Notes: generated by a model not told the origin, from the sequence alone. A stretch of 64,000 nucleotides of DNA from Luteimicrobium sp049844995 (GCF_049844995.1 NZ_JBNCMC010000001.1:248001-312000), one strand, 5' to 3'; positions 33,078-41,834 are shown, counted from the first letter of the stretch. Program-made: numbers and translations.

Positions 33078-34397
33078 ATGAAGATCACTCGCAGCGCGGT
33101 CGCGGCGGTCGCCGTCGTGGGCGCCCTCGCTCTCGCCGGGTGCAGCGACCCGGGTGCGTCCGACGCCGGCAGCGGCCAGCAGACGGCCGGCTGGCCCGCG
33201 CAGGACACCAAGCTCGACGGCACCACCCTCACGATCTGGGCCGCCCAGAACTCCAACAAGACCCCCGAGAGCGTCGTCCAGGGCTTCGAGAAGCTCACCG
33301 GCGCGACGGTCAAGGTCGTCACGATCCCCGACCCGTACGAGCAGGGGATCCAGACCAAGGTCGCCACGGGCGACAAGCCCGACCTCGCGTTCTGGCAGCC
33401 CACCGCCTCGGAGCTCACGGCGCTCAACGCGACCACCAACCTCCAGACCCTCGACGGCGCGCCCTGGCTCGAGAACTACACGGGCAACCTCAAGGACATC
33501 ACCGGCCTCCTGGACGGCAAGCGGTACGCGGCCCTCGTCACGACCCCCGCGGTCATCGGCGTCTACTACAACAAGGAGGTCTTCGCGAAGAACGGGATCA
33601 CCTCCACCCCGAAGAGCTGGGACGACCTCGTCGCGCTCGCGAAGCAGCTCAAGGCGAAGGGCGTCGACCCGTTCTACGAGATGGGCGCTGACAAGTGGGC
33701 CACCCAGTGGTGGGTCCAGGCGCAGCTCGCCGACGCCGCCAAGGACGGGCTCTGGGACAAGGTGAACAAGAACGAGGAGAAGTTCACCGACCCGACGATC
33801 CAGGGCTCGATCGACGCCTACAAGAAGCTGATCGACGACGGCCTGTTCAACGCCGACATCAAGACCGCGACGTTCGCCGACCAGGGCGACGCGCTCCTCG
33901 GCGGCAAGGCCGCGATGGTCATGCAGGTGAACTCGTTCTTCAACGAGCTCCAGGCGTCGGCGTCCACCGCGGAGCTCGACAAGAAGATCGGCTTCTTCCC
34001 GATCTCGCCGTCCGGCAACGTCGGCACGTTCATCCCGGACCAGTCGAACGCCCTCGTCGCGTTCAAGACGGGCGACGCCAAGCGTGAGGCGGCGGCCCGC
34101 CAGTTCCTCGCCTACTGGCTGGGCGACGGGTACCAGGACTTCGTGAAGGCGCAGTCCACGGTCTCCCTGATCAAGGGCGTCGACACCCCGTCGACCGTGC
34201 CGCAGGCGCTCAAGGACGTGGCCGCCTCGATCGACACGTCCGTCGGGTCCATGCAGGCGCTCGCGGTCGCGAACCCGGACCTCTACCTCAACCTGTCCGA
34301 CATGATCCAGGGCACCAAGACGCCGGTCCAGGTCGCGAAGACGACGCAGGACCAGTTCGCCCAGCTCGCCAAGGCGCAGGGCGCCGCCGGCTTCTAG
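33078..34397 (+). CDS. Extracellular sugar-binding lipoprotein (alpha-galactoside operon)
   Basis: A 439-residue lipoprotein with signal peptide and lipobox LAGC (Cys around 23). MalE-type features: GTTLTIWAAQNSNKTPESVV, VKVVTIPDPYEQGIQTKVAT, KPDLAFWQPTASELTAL, VYYNKEVFAKNGI and TSTPKSWDDLVALAKQLKAK. AAGGAG precedes the ATG, 30 bp after the GH36 gene, so both are in one transcript. It would bring oligosaccharides, probably alpha-galactosides, to the permeases encoded downstream. A strong hairpin follows the stop codon. Confidence 0.93.
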   Translation: MKITRSAVAAVAVVGALALAGCSDPGASDAGSGQQTAGWPAQDTKLDGTTLTIWAAQNSNKTPESVVQGFEKLTGATVKVVTIPDPYEQGIQTKVATGDKPDLAFWQPTASELTALNATTNLQTLDGAPWLENYTGNLKDITGLLDGKRYAALVTTPAVIGVYYNKEVFAKNGITSTPKSWDDLVALAKQLKAKGVDPFYEMGADKWATQWWVQAQLADAAKDGLWDKVNKNEEKFTDPTIQGSIDAYKKLIDDGLFNADIKTATFADQGDALLGGKAAMVMQVNSFFNELQASASTAELDKKIGFFPISPSGNVGTFIPDQSNALVAFKTGDAKREAAARQFLAYWLGDGYQDFVKAQSTVSLIKGVDTPSTVPQALKDVAASIDTSVGSMQALAVANPDLYLNLSDMIQGTKTPVQVAKTTQDQFAQLAKAQGAAGF

Positions 34398-34408
34398 CGG
34401 ACCTCGAC

Positions 34409-34439
34409 GGGGGCGGCCGACCGACGGCCGGCCGCCCCC
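34409..34439 (+). promoter_or_regulatory. Intergenic hairpin between binding-protein and permease genes
   Basis: A perfect 10-bp stem (GGGGGCGGCC at 34409-34418 with 34430-34439) and an 11-nt loop in the 64-bp gap after the lipoprotein gene. No T-run; a GGAGG site for the permease follows. This is the third binding-protein/permease gap in the window with such a hairpin. Confidence 0.7.
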
Positions 34440-34461
34440 GCACGAGCGGAGGCAATCACTC

Positions 34462-35400
34462 ATGACGACGACGCAACTCACCCGGGCGGACGCCGCCCCG
34501 CCGCGCAGCGCGCCGCGGGCGGGCCGGTCGACCCGCCACCGCCAGGATCACCCCGCCTGGTTCCTGGTCCCGGCACTCGCGGTCCTGCTGGTGTTCTTCT
34601 TCGTGCCGACGATCTACAACTTCGTCTACGCGTTCACGAACTGGTCCAGCTTCCACTCGGCGATCTCGTTCGTCGGGATCGACAACTTCAAGGACCTGTT
34701 CACGAACGGCAGCCTGCTCAAGGACCTGCGGATCACTCTGGTCTACGCGGTGCTGGTCGCGATCTTCCAGAACCTGTTCGGCCTCGTGCTGGCTCTCGTC
34801 CTCGAGCGCGACACGATGATCAACCGGTTCGCTCGGGTCGCCTTCTTCGTGCCCGTCGTCATGTCGGCGCTCGCGGTCGGCTACATCTTCCAGGCGCTCC
34901 TCAAGCCGCAGGGCGGCCTCAACGAGATCCTGGGCTTCTTCGTCCGCCACGACGTGAACGTCGCCTGGCTGGGCAGCACCACCTGGACGATCGTCGTCGT
35001 CGCCCTCATCCACGCGTGGAAGTGGATGGGCCTGTCGATGCTCATCTACCTGGCCGGCCTCAAGACCATCAGCGAGGACGTGCTCGAGGCCTCGCGCCTC
35101 GACGGCGCCGGCTGGTGGACGACGTTCCGCGAGATCCGCTTCCCGCTGCTCGCGCCCGCCATCACGTTCAACGTGGCGACGGCGCTGCTGGGCTCGATGA
35201 ACGGCTTCGACATCGTCCAGGCGACCACGGGCGGTGGGCCGGGCGGCACGACGGAGCTGCTCAACATCTTCATCTTCCGCACGTTCGGGCAGGGCCTGTT
35301 CGCGCAGGCCACGACGATGAGCCTCGCGCTCTTCGCGATGGTCGCGATCCTCGCCTTCCCCGTGATCCGCATCCTCCGCAAGAGGGAGGCCGTCCTGTGA
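34462..35400 (+). CDS. Sugar ABC transporter permease, MalF type
   Basis: A 312-residue permease with six predicted helices, the first being WFLVPALAVLLVFFFVPTIY. The EAA loop is DVLEASRLDGAGWWTTFREI near residue 215, followed by QATTGGGPGGTTELL, the MalF-type TGGGP signature. GGAGG precedes the ATG. The gene overlaps the next permease by four bases (GTGA). No ATPase gene is present in this operon. Confidence 0.93.
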   Translation: MTTTQLTRADAAPPRSAPRAGRSTRHRQDHPAWFLVPALAVLLVFFFVPTIYNFVYAFTNWSSFHSAISFVGIDNFKDLFTNGSLLKDLRITLVYAVLVAIFQNLFGLVLALVLERDTMINRFARVAFFVPVVMSALAVGYIFQALLKPQGGLNEILGFFVRHDVNVAWLGSTTWTIVVVALIHAWKWMGLSMLIYLAGLKTISEDVLEASRLDGAGWWTTFREIRFPLLAPAITFNVATALLGSMNGFDIVQATTGGGPGGTTELLNIFIFRTFGQGLFAQATTMSLALFAMVAILAFPVIRILRKREAVL

Positions 35401-36275
35401 CCGCCACCGCTACCGCCGCCCCGCTCGCCCCGCACCGCCGTCCTGCCCGACGCCGGCGCTCGCCCGTGCGCTACCTCCAGCCGCTCGTCGCGATCGCCCT
35501 CGTGGTCCTGCTGCTGGGCGTGCCGTTCTGGCTCGTCGTCGTGACGGCGGGCAAGTCGCAGTCGGAGGCCCTCAACCCGAACCTGTCCACGCCGTCGCAC
35601 TGGCACCTGTGGGAGAACTTCAGCACCGTCTTCCACGAAGGCCACATGACGCCGGCCTTCTTCGGCAGCCTGCTCATCATGATCCCGGCGGTCGCGGGCG
35701 TGCTGGTGCTCGGCGCGATGGCGTCGTGGGTGCTCGCGCGGCGCAGGTCCCGGACCATCGCGTTCGTGTACGCGCTCGCCATCAGCGGCCTCGTGCTCCC
35801 GCCGGCCGTCGTGACGATCGTCCTGCTGCTGCGGCAGCTCGGCCTGGCCGGGACCGCGCTCGGCATGATCGGCGTGTACATGGGCATGTACATGTCCACC
35901 GTGATCTTCTTCGTCACGGGGTTCGTCCGGACGATCCCGCTCGAGCTGGAGGAGGCGGCGCGCGTCGACGGGGCGAGCCCCGCGCGGGTGTTCTTCCGGA
36001 TCATCCTGCCGCTGCTGGGCCCGACGATCTCGACCGCGACGATCCTCATCTGCCTGTACATCTGGAACGACGTGTTCTACGCGCTCTTCGTCATCGGCGG
36101 CCGGATCGACACGCTGCCGCTCAACCTGTACCAGGTGGCGAGCGCGGGCCTGTACCTCAACAACTGGCATCTGATCTTCGCCTACATCATCCTCATGAGC
36201 CTGCCGCTGCTCGTCACGTTCGCGATCCTGCAGCGCAGGATCATCTCGGGCGTCACGAGCGGCGCGGTCAAGTGA
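35397..36275 (+). CDS. Sugar ABC transporter permease, MalG type
   Basis: A 292-residue permease with a basic 25-residue N-terminus and six helices, starting with YLQPLVAIALVVLLLGVPFW. The EAA loop is ELEEAARVDGASPARVFFRI near residue 190. It ends with LQRRIISGVTSGAVK, the usual MalG-type tail. GTG start overlapping the MalF-type stop, so the two subunits are made together. The LacI gene follows 33 bp downstream. Confidence 0.92.
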   Translation: MTATATAAPLAPHRRPARRRRSPVRYLQPLVAIALVVLLLGVPFWLVVVTAGKSQSEALNPNLSTPSHWHLWENFSTVFHEGHMTPAFFGSLLIMIPAVAGVLVLGAMASWVLARRRSRTIAFVYALAISGLVLPPAVVTIVLLLRQLGLAGTALGMIGVYMGMYMSTVIFFVTGFVRTIPLELEEAARVDGASPARVFFRIILPLLGPTISTATILICLYIWNDVFYALFVIGGRIDTLPLNLYQVASAGLYLNNWHLIFAYIILMSLPLLVTFAILQRRIISGVTSGAVK

Positions 36276-36308
36276 GCATCCGTCGCTAGGATCCGACCAG
36301 GAAGCAGC

Positions 36309-37349
36309 ATGCCGAGCCAAGCATCGAGGTCGACGGTGAACGTCCCGGACAGACGCCCGGTCATCCGGGACGTCGCGCGCGCCGCAGGCGTCTCCGTCCC
36401 GACCGTGTCGCGCGTCCTGACGGGCGCCGCCCGGGTCTCCGAGGACAAGGCGCGCCGCGTGCGCGCGGCGATCGAGGAGCTCGGCTACCGGCCGTCAGCG
36501 ACGGCTCGCGCCCTGGTGGACCGCAAGCCCCGGCTGATCGCCGTGATCGCGGGCAACACGTCGCGCTACGGCTACGCCGAGGTGATCCGCGGCGTCGAGG
36601 AGGGCGCGCGCGCCGACGGGTACACCGTCAGCATCACGGTCGTGGAGTCCGCCGACCCCGCCGAGGTGGAGCGCGCGATCTCGCTCGTCGCGTCGCAGCC
36701 GATCGCCGGCGTCGTCGTGCTGAAGTTCGACCCGCCCGGCGTGGCGGCGCTCCAGGCGCTGCCCGACGGCGTCCCCGCGGTCGCGGTGTCGGGCGTGCGC
36801 GCGACCGGGGTCCCGCAGGCGGTGCTCGACGAGTCGCGCGCGGCGCACGAGCTGGTCGACCACATGCTCGACCTCGGCCACGCGACGGTGCACCACGTGA
36901 GCGTGCCGCCGTCGCGCACGGAGGACGGCCGCACCACGGGCTGGCGCAAGGCGCTCAAGGCCCGCGACGCGGTGGTGCCGCCGGTGCTCGCGGCGTCGTG
37001 GGAGCCTGAGTCCGGCCGCGAGATCGGCCGGGAGCTCGCCGCGCGCGACGACGTCACCGCGGTGTTCTGCGGCAACGACGAGATCGCGATGGGCGTCATC
37101 CGTGGGCTCCGCGAGGGCGGGCGTGCCGTCCCCGAGGACGTGAGCGTCGCCGGGTTCGACGACCACCCGCTGGCTCAGATGTTCTCCCCGTCCCTGACGA
37201 CCGTCCACCAGGACTTCGCGGGGCTCGGGAGCCGCGCGTACCACCTGCTCGACGACGTCGTCGAGGGCCGCAAGGTCCGCAAGTTCTGGTCCGAGCGGCC
37301 CACGCTCGTGGTGCGCGAGAGCGTCGCGCCCCCGCCCCGTACGTCCTGA
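36309..37349 (+). CDS. LacI-family regulator of the galactoside regulon
   Basis: A 346-residue LacI repressor. The helix-turn-helix and hinge are VIRDVARAAGVSVPTVSRVL and LGYRPSATARALV. The effector domain contains LIAVIAGNTSRYGYAEVIRG, FCGNDEIAMGVIRGL and VAGFDDHPLAQMFSPSLTTV. AGGAAG precedes the ATG; TAGGAT 18 bp upstream may give it a separate promoter. It lies between the transport genes and the secreted glycosidase, and matching 14-bp operators before both units make it the likely controller of all of them. Confidence 0.92.
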   Translation: MPSQASRSTVNVPDRRPVIRDVARAAGVSVPTVSRVLTGAARVSEDKARRVRAAIEELGYRPSATARALVDRKPRLIAVIAGNTSRYGYAEVIRGVEEGARADGYTVSITVVESADPAEVERAISLVASQPIAGVVVLKFDPPGVAALQALPDGVPAVAVSGVRATGVPQAVLDESRAAHELVDHMLDLGHATVHHVSVPPSRTEDGRTTGWRKALKARDAVVPPVLAASWEPESGREIGRELAARDDVTAVFCGNDEIAMGVIRGLREGGRAVPEDVSVAGFDDHPLAQMFSPSLTTVHQDFAGLGSRAYHLLDDVVEGRKVRKFWSERPTLVVRESVAPPPRTS

Positions 37350-37393
37350 GACCTCCCGCACGCGACCGAAGGAGGCCGCAGTCTGACCATCCG

Positions 37394-37407
37394 TGATAGC
37401 GATTTCA
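37394..37407 (+). promoter_or_regulatory. LacI-type operator before the secreted glycosidase
   Basis: TGATAGCGATTTCA fits the same degenerate palindrome (TGAWAnCGnTWTCA) as the sites at 30830-30843 and 30865-30878, and differs from the left-hand one at two of 14 positions. It ends 32 bp before the ATG at 37440. Confidence 0.7.
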
Positions 37408-37439
37408 TAGGCACCACCGACTCGTACAAGGGAGTACCG

Positions 37440-40085
37440 ATGAGACACCGCACAGCCCTCCGACCGCTCGGCGCAGCACTCACGCTGTCGCTGGTCGCCG
37501 GCGCCCTCGGCGCCGTGGCGATCACCACCCCGGCGCAGGCCGCCGCGTCCGCCGACGACGTCAGCGTCGACTTCTCCGCGTCCACCGGCGCGTTCCGGGG
37601 CGGCGCCTCGGGCAGCCTCTACGGCCTCGGCGACGCCGGAGCGCCCAGCCAGGCCGTCCTCGACGGCGCCCGCGTGACCAACGTGTCCCAGAAGCCGCCG
37701 GCGGGGGCGCAGCACCCGAACGGCGACGCGCTCGACGTCGAGAAGAACTTCTTCGCCGGAGCGGGCCAGGACCTCTACGTCTACGTGCAGGACATGTACC
37801 CGGACTGGACCTACCACGGCGGCGTGCGCCCCGGCGACGACGACGGCGACGGGGTCTGGGACTACCTGCCGATCCTCAAGGCCACCGTCGAGAAGATCGC
37901 GACGACCTCGGAGCACCCGGAGAAGTACGTCTTCATCCCGTTCAACGAGCCCGACGGCATCTGGTACCAGAACTGGTCGACCATGAAGGGCCAGTTCCTC
38001 GCCGACTGGACCGTCGCCTACGACCTGATCCAGAGCGTCTACGCCGAGCACGGGCTCGGCCACGCGAAGATTGCCGGCCCGGGCGAGAGCTCGTGGCACG
38101 CCGACCGCGAGACCGACTTCCTCACCTACGCGAAGGCCCACGACGAGCTGCCCGACGTCATCGTGTGGCACGAGCTCGGGACGCAGAACCTCGCGACCTT
38201 CCGCTCGCACATGGACGCCTACCGCGACGTCGTGAAGAGCGTCGGCATCCCCGAGCTCCCCGTCGACATCACCGAGTACGCGATGCCGCGCGACATGAAC
38301 GTCCCGGGGCAGCTCGTCCAGTGGCTGGCGATGTTCGAGGACGAGAAGGTCGACGCCCAGACCGCCTACTGGAACTACGCGGGCAACCTCTCCGACAACG
38401 CGTCCCGGAACAACAGCGCCAACGCCGGCTGGTGGATGCTCAAGTGGTACGGCGACCTCGCCGGCTCGACGACGGTGCGCCTCACGCCGCCGGTCCTGAA
38501 CACCGTCGACTCGCTGCAGGGGATCGCGGCGGTCGACCGGTCGAACCGGAAGGCGACCGTGCTCGTCGGCGGCGGGACCAAGGACGTGGCCCTGCACCTC
38601 ACGGGGCTCGACGCCGCGACGTTCGGCGCCTCGGTCGACGTCGTCGTGCGCGAGAACCGGATCAACGGCGCCGAGGGCGACTCGCTCCAGCCGCCGGTCG
38701 TGCTCTCGACGACGGCCCGGACCTCGGGCGGCACGGTCGACGTGACGGTCCCGAACTCCGACCGCTACAGCGCGTACCAGGTGGTCGTCACCCCGCACCG
38801 GGCCCAGCGCCCCGCGGTCGCGACCGACCTCGTCGACAGCACGGAGGCCGAGGCCGCCACGCTGACCGACGCGTGCAAGACGTACCAGAACCCGTCGACG
38901 GAGTGGTCGCACCTCGCGTCGGGCAGCTACGACGTCGGCTGCCTCAACAAGCCGACGTCGTCGGTCACGTGGAAGGTCACCGTCCCGCGTGACGGCACCT
39001 ACCGGCTCGACCTCCTCGCGGGCGCCAACCAGGCGCCGGGCAAGCAGGCGCTCTTCGTCGACGGCTCGCTCGACCAGGTGGTCTCCTACGCGGCCGACCT
39101 GAGCTGGACCTACCGCGGCACGACGCACGCGACGCTCCACCTCAAGGCAGGCACGCACACGCTGTCGGTGCGCCCGAGCAAGGACGGGTCGACGCTCCTC
39201 GGCGGCTCCGACATCACGCTCGACCGCCTCGACCTGTACGACGTGACGGACGGCGAGGCCGCCGACTACCCGGCCGTCGACGCGCGGCTGTCCGGCGACG
39301 CCCGGCTCACCTACGACGGCGCGCTCGCGGGCGCCGTCAGGCTCGCGGGCGACGGCGCGGCGACCACGTTCGTGACCGCCGCGGAGACGGGTTACTACGA
39401 CCTCACGACGACGTACGCCACGAACCGCGCGTCGACGGTCACGCTCGACGTCAACGGCCGCGCGGTCGCGCTGCCGAAGACGAAGGGTCCGGGGACATGG
39501 ACCTCGACCGCCCGGGTGTACCTGCCTGAGGGTGTCAGCGAGGTCACGGCCCGCGCACCCAAGGGCGCGACGGCGCTCGGGCTCTCGACGCTGCGCGGCT
39601 CGGACCAGCGACGCAGCGACGCCGACACGGGCCTCGTCAAGGTCTACGGACCGGGCGGCCTGGCGCTCGCGGGCACCGCGGCCGTGACGCCGCTCCCGGC
39701 CGGCTCGAACGGCGTCGGCGGCACGGACGTCGAGGGGCTCGGCAAGGGCGGCACGGCGACGCTCGCCCGGCCCGCCGGCTTCGGGCCCGGCGAGTACCAG
39801 CTGGTCGTCGCGGCGGCGAACGCCGACAAGTCCGACGCGATCAACTACAACCCGCAGGTCATCAGCCGGTTCCTCGACGTCGCTGAGGCCGGCGGGCACA
39901 CCGTCCGCGGGACGTTCCGCCACAACTACGCGTGGCAGAGCTTCTGGAACTACACGATCCCGCTCGACCTCACCACGAGGTCCGGCGCGGTCACGCTCGG
40001 CAACGCCACGGCCGGGGGTCCGAACGTCAACCGGGTCACGCTCGCCCGGTTCGTCGCGGCGACCTCGACGACGGCCGCTCGGTAG
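37440..40085 (+). CDS. Secreted clan GH-A glycoside hydrolase with carbohydrate-binding-like modules
   Basis: An 881-residue secreted protein. A Sec signal peptide ends about residue 34 (TTPAQAAA). Residues 40-350 look like a TIM barrel of clan GH-A: acid/base Glu170 in FIPFNEPDGIWY and a nucleophile candidate Glu279 in VDITEYAMPRDM, about 110 residues apart. WHELGTQNL, and a Trp-rich stretch WNYAGNLSDNASRNN with GWWMLKWYGDLAG follow. A beta-domain (360-460) and one or two CBM35/CBM6-like beta-sandwich modules (about 470-610 and 615-720) follow, then a last region ending with LDLTTRSGAVTLGNATAGG. The exact GH family is not recognised (GH39-like or another). An operator and a strong terminator frame the gene. 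Confidence 0.75.
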   Translation: MRHRTALRPLGAALTLSLVAGALGAVAITTPAQAAASADDVSVDFSASTGAFRGGASGSLYGLGDAGAPSQAVLDGARVTNVSQKPPAGAQHPNGDALDVEKNFFAGAGQDLYVYVQDMYPDWTYHGGVRPGDDDGDGVWDYLPILKATVEKIATTSEHPEKYVFIPFNEPDGIWYQNWSTMKGQFLADWTVAYDLIQSVYAEHGLGHAKIAGPGESSWHADRETDFLTYAKAHDELPDVIVWHELGTQNLATFRSHMDAYRDVVKSVGIPELPVDITEYAMPRDMNVPGQLVQWLAMFEDEKVDAQTAYWNYAGNLSDNASRNNSANAGWWMLKWYGDLAGSTTVRLTPPVLNTVDSLQGIAAVDRSNRKATVLVGGGTKDVALHLTGLDAATFGASVDVVVRENRINGAEGDSLQPPVVLSTTARTSGGTVDVTVPNSDRYSAYQVVVTPHRAQRPAVATDLVDSTEAEAATLTDACKTYQNPSTEWSHLASGSYDVGCLNKPTSSVTWKVTVPRDGTYRLDLLAGANQAPGKQALFVDGSLDQVVSYAADLSWTYRGTTHATLHLKAGTHTLSVRPSKDGSTLLGGSDITLDRLDLYDVTDGEAADYPAVDARLSGDARLTYDGALAGAVRLAGDGAATTFVTAAETGYYDLTTTYATNRASTVTLDVNGRAVALPKTKGPGTWTSTARVYLPEGVSEVTARAPKGATALGLSTLRGSDQRRSDADTGLVKVYGPGGLALAGTAAVTPLPAGSNGVGGTDVEGLGKGGTATLARPAGFGPGEYQLVVAAANADKSDAINYNPQVISRFLDVAEAGGHTVRGTFRHNYAWQSFWNYTIPLDLTTRSGAVTLGNATAGGPNVNRVTLARFVAATSTTAAR

Positions 40086-40100
40086 CCCGAGAGGTCCGAC

Positions 40101-40142
40101 GACGGGCCGGGGGTGCCGCCACCGCGGCGTCCCCGGCCCGTC
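40101..40142 (+). terminator. Nested hairpin terminator after the glycosidase gene
   Basis: A perfect 12-bp outer stem (GACGGGCCGGGG at 40101-40112 with 40131-40142) enclosing a second short stem GCCGC/GCGGC. It begins 15 bp after the glycosidase stop codon. No T-run. Confidence 0.75.
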
Positions 40143-40210
40143 GCCGTCCCCCCGTCCGCTCCGGCGGGATGCCCTCGGCGTACGTGCCGGGCGGGCCTAG
40201 CCTGAGGGGC

Positions 40211-40783
40211 ATGACGAGCGAGCCCTGGGACAGCGCGGCCGCGACCTTCGACGAGGCGCCGGACAACGGCCTCGCGGATCCCGCCGTCCGGGCGGCCTGG
40301 CGCGAGCTCCTCCTCGACGTCCTGCCTCCCGCTCCGGCGCAGGTCGCCGACCTCGGCTGCGGGACGGGGACGCTCACGCGCCTGCTCAGCGACGGGGGAT
40401 ACCGGGTCGACGGTCTCGACCTCTCTCCGGAGATGCTGCGGCACGCCCGGCGGAAGGCTCCGGGCGCGAGGTTCGTGCTCGGCGACGCGGCCGACCCCGC
40501 GCTCGAGCGTGCTGCGTACGACGTCGTGCTGTGCCGGCACGTGCTCTGGGTGTTGCCGAGCCCGGAGGACGCGCTCGCCCGGTGGGTCGCGCTCCTCAAG
40601 CCGGGTGGCGTCGTCGTGCTCGTCGAGGGGCGCTGGAGCACCGGTGCCGGGCTGACCGCGCAGGAGGCGGAGCAGGTCGTCCGCACGGCGCGTACCGAGG
40701 TCGTCGTGCGCCGGCTGGGTGACGCGGTCTACTGGGGCGGCCCCGTCCAGGACGAGCGCTACCTCCTGGTGAGCCGGGCGTAG
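40211..40783 (+). CDS. Class I SAM-dependent methyltransferase
   Basis: A 190-residue methyltransferase. Motif I is VADLGCGTGTLTRLL, then VDGLDLSPEMLRHAR (acid contacting SAM ribose), FVLGDAADPAL, and DVVLCRHVLWVLPSPEDALA with LLKPGGVVVLVEGRW (motif III). The ATG lies 7 bp after TAGCCT (40198-40203), so a leaderless start is likely; the longer upstream frame runs into the glycosidase gene. The substrate is unknown. Confidence 0.88.
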   Translation: MTSEPWDSAAATFDEAPDNGLADPAVRAAWRELLLDVLPPAPAQVADLGCGTGTLTRLLSDGGYRVDGLDLSPEMLRHARRKAPGARFVLGDAADPALERAAYDVVLCRHVLWVLPSPEDALARWVALLKPGGVVVLVEGRWSTGAGLTAQEAEQVVRTARTEVVVRRLGDAVYWGGPVQDERYLLVSRA

Positions 40784-40877
40784 ACGGTTCCCGCGTTCGC
40801 CCGTGCCTGCGAATCCCCACCGCACGTCGACGTCGGGCCAGGAGGTTCGCCGTCGGCGGATCGCCGGCGGCGCGCTC

Positions 40878-40908
40878 TTGACCTCAACCAGGGTTGAGGA
40901 ATGAGGGT
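40878..40908 (+). promoter_or_regulatory. MerR/SoxR-style dyad in a promoter with long spacer
   Basis: The -35-like TTGACC (40878-40883) overlaps the perfect dyad CCTCAACC-AG-GGTTGAGG (40882-40899). A -10-like GAGGGT lies after a 19-bp spacer. This architecture is typical of MerR-family activators, including SoxR, whose sites also begin CCTCAA. It stands upstream of the NmrA-like gene. No MerR gene is in the window. Confidence 0.6.
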
Positions 40909-40964
40909 GGGGTGGTGCCGTCCTGACCGGGGCGACGCACCCCACGACAGAACGGCGGACGACC

Positions 40965-41834
40965 ATGGACGAGAGCCCCGCGATCCTGGTGACCGGTGCG
41001 ACCGGGAACGTCGGCGGGCAGGTGGTCGCCCAGCTGCGCGAGCGAGGTGGCGTCCACGTCCGGGCGCTGACCCGCCACCCGGCAGGGGCGGACCTCCCCG
41101 ACGACGTCGAGGTGGTGGCCGGCGACCTGTCGGAACCGGAGAGCCTCGACGACGCGCTGAACGGCGTCGACGCCGTCTTCCTCGTCTTCCCCACGCTGCA
41201 GGCTGACGCGCGGGCGCCCGAGCTGGTCGCACGGCTGGCGAAGCACGCACGCAGGATCGTCTACCTGTCCGCCGACGGCGTCCCCGACGACCGCGACGTG
41301 CCGGTCGAGGGCATCACCGGCTCGCACGCAGCGATCGAGCACCTCGTCGAGGACTCGGGTGCGGAGTGGACGTTCCTGCGCTCCGGGGGGATGGCGACCA
41401 ACACGCTCGGTTGGGCGGCGGAGATCCGCGCCACCGGGGTGGTGCACGGGCCGTACGCCGGCCTGAGCCGGTCGCTCGTGCACGAGGCCGACCTCGCGGC
41501 GGTCGCCGTGATCGCTCTGACGGAATCCACGCTCGTCGGCGCCAAACCCGTCCTGACCGGGCCGGAGATCCTCACCCAGGTCGAGCAGGCCGCCGCCATC
41601 GGCGAGGCAGTCGGTCACCCCGTCCGCTACGAAGAGATCCCCCGGGACGCGATGCGCGTCCGGATCATCGACGAGTGGGGATGGCCGCCCGCGACGGCGG
41701 ACGCCGCCCTGGATGCCTGGGAGGCGATGGTCGGCAACCGGGACGGCGTCACCTCCACGGTGGAGGGCCTCACCGGGCGGCCGGCCAGGTCGTTCCGCGC
41801 CTGGGCCGTCGATCACGCCGCTGACTTCCGCTGA
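40965..41834 (+). CDS. NmrA-like NAD(P)-binding oxidoreductase
   Basis: A 289-residue atypical SDR of the NmrA/NAD(P)H-binding group. The cofactor loop is ILVTGATGNVGGQVVAQL, followed by VRALTRHPAGADLPDDVEVV, AVFLVFPTLQ and VYLSADGVPDD; the SDR Tyr-x3-Lys is absent. TFLRSGGMATNTLGWAAEIR and VHEADLAAVAVIALTE fit quinone-reductase-like or sensor-type members. A MerR/SoxR-like dyad upstream suggests induction by redox or xenobiotic stress. Confidence 0.85.
   Translation: MDESPAILVTGATGNVGGQVVAQLRERGGVHVRALTRHPAGADLPDDVEVVAGDLSEPESLDDALNGVDAVFLVFPTLQADARAPELVARLAKHARRIVYLSADGVPDDRDVPVEGITGSHAAIEHLVEDSGAEWTFLRSGGMATNTLGWAAEIRATGVVHGPYAGLSRSLVHEADLAAVAVIALTESTLVGAKPVLTGPEILTQVEQAAAIGEAVGHPVRYEEIPRDAMRVRIIDEWGWPPATADAALDAWEAMVGNRDGVTSTVEGLTGRPARSFRAWAVDHAADFR

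Noticed and set aside
30897..34481. A 1194-codon open frame on the minus strand opposite the GH36 and lipoprotein genes
   Set aside because: It is an antisense shadow produced by high third-position GC. Its Arg/Val/Gly/Asp-rich composition matches no domain and it lies opposite two clear genes.
36495..39923. A 1142-codon open frame on the minus strand opposite LacI and the secreted glycosidase
   Set aside because: Same antisense artefact; low-complexity RDVEV-type sequence with no motifs.
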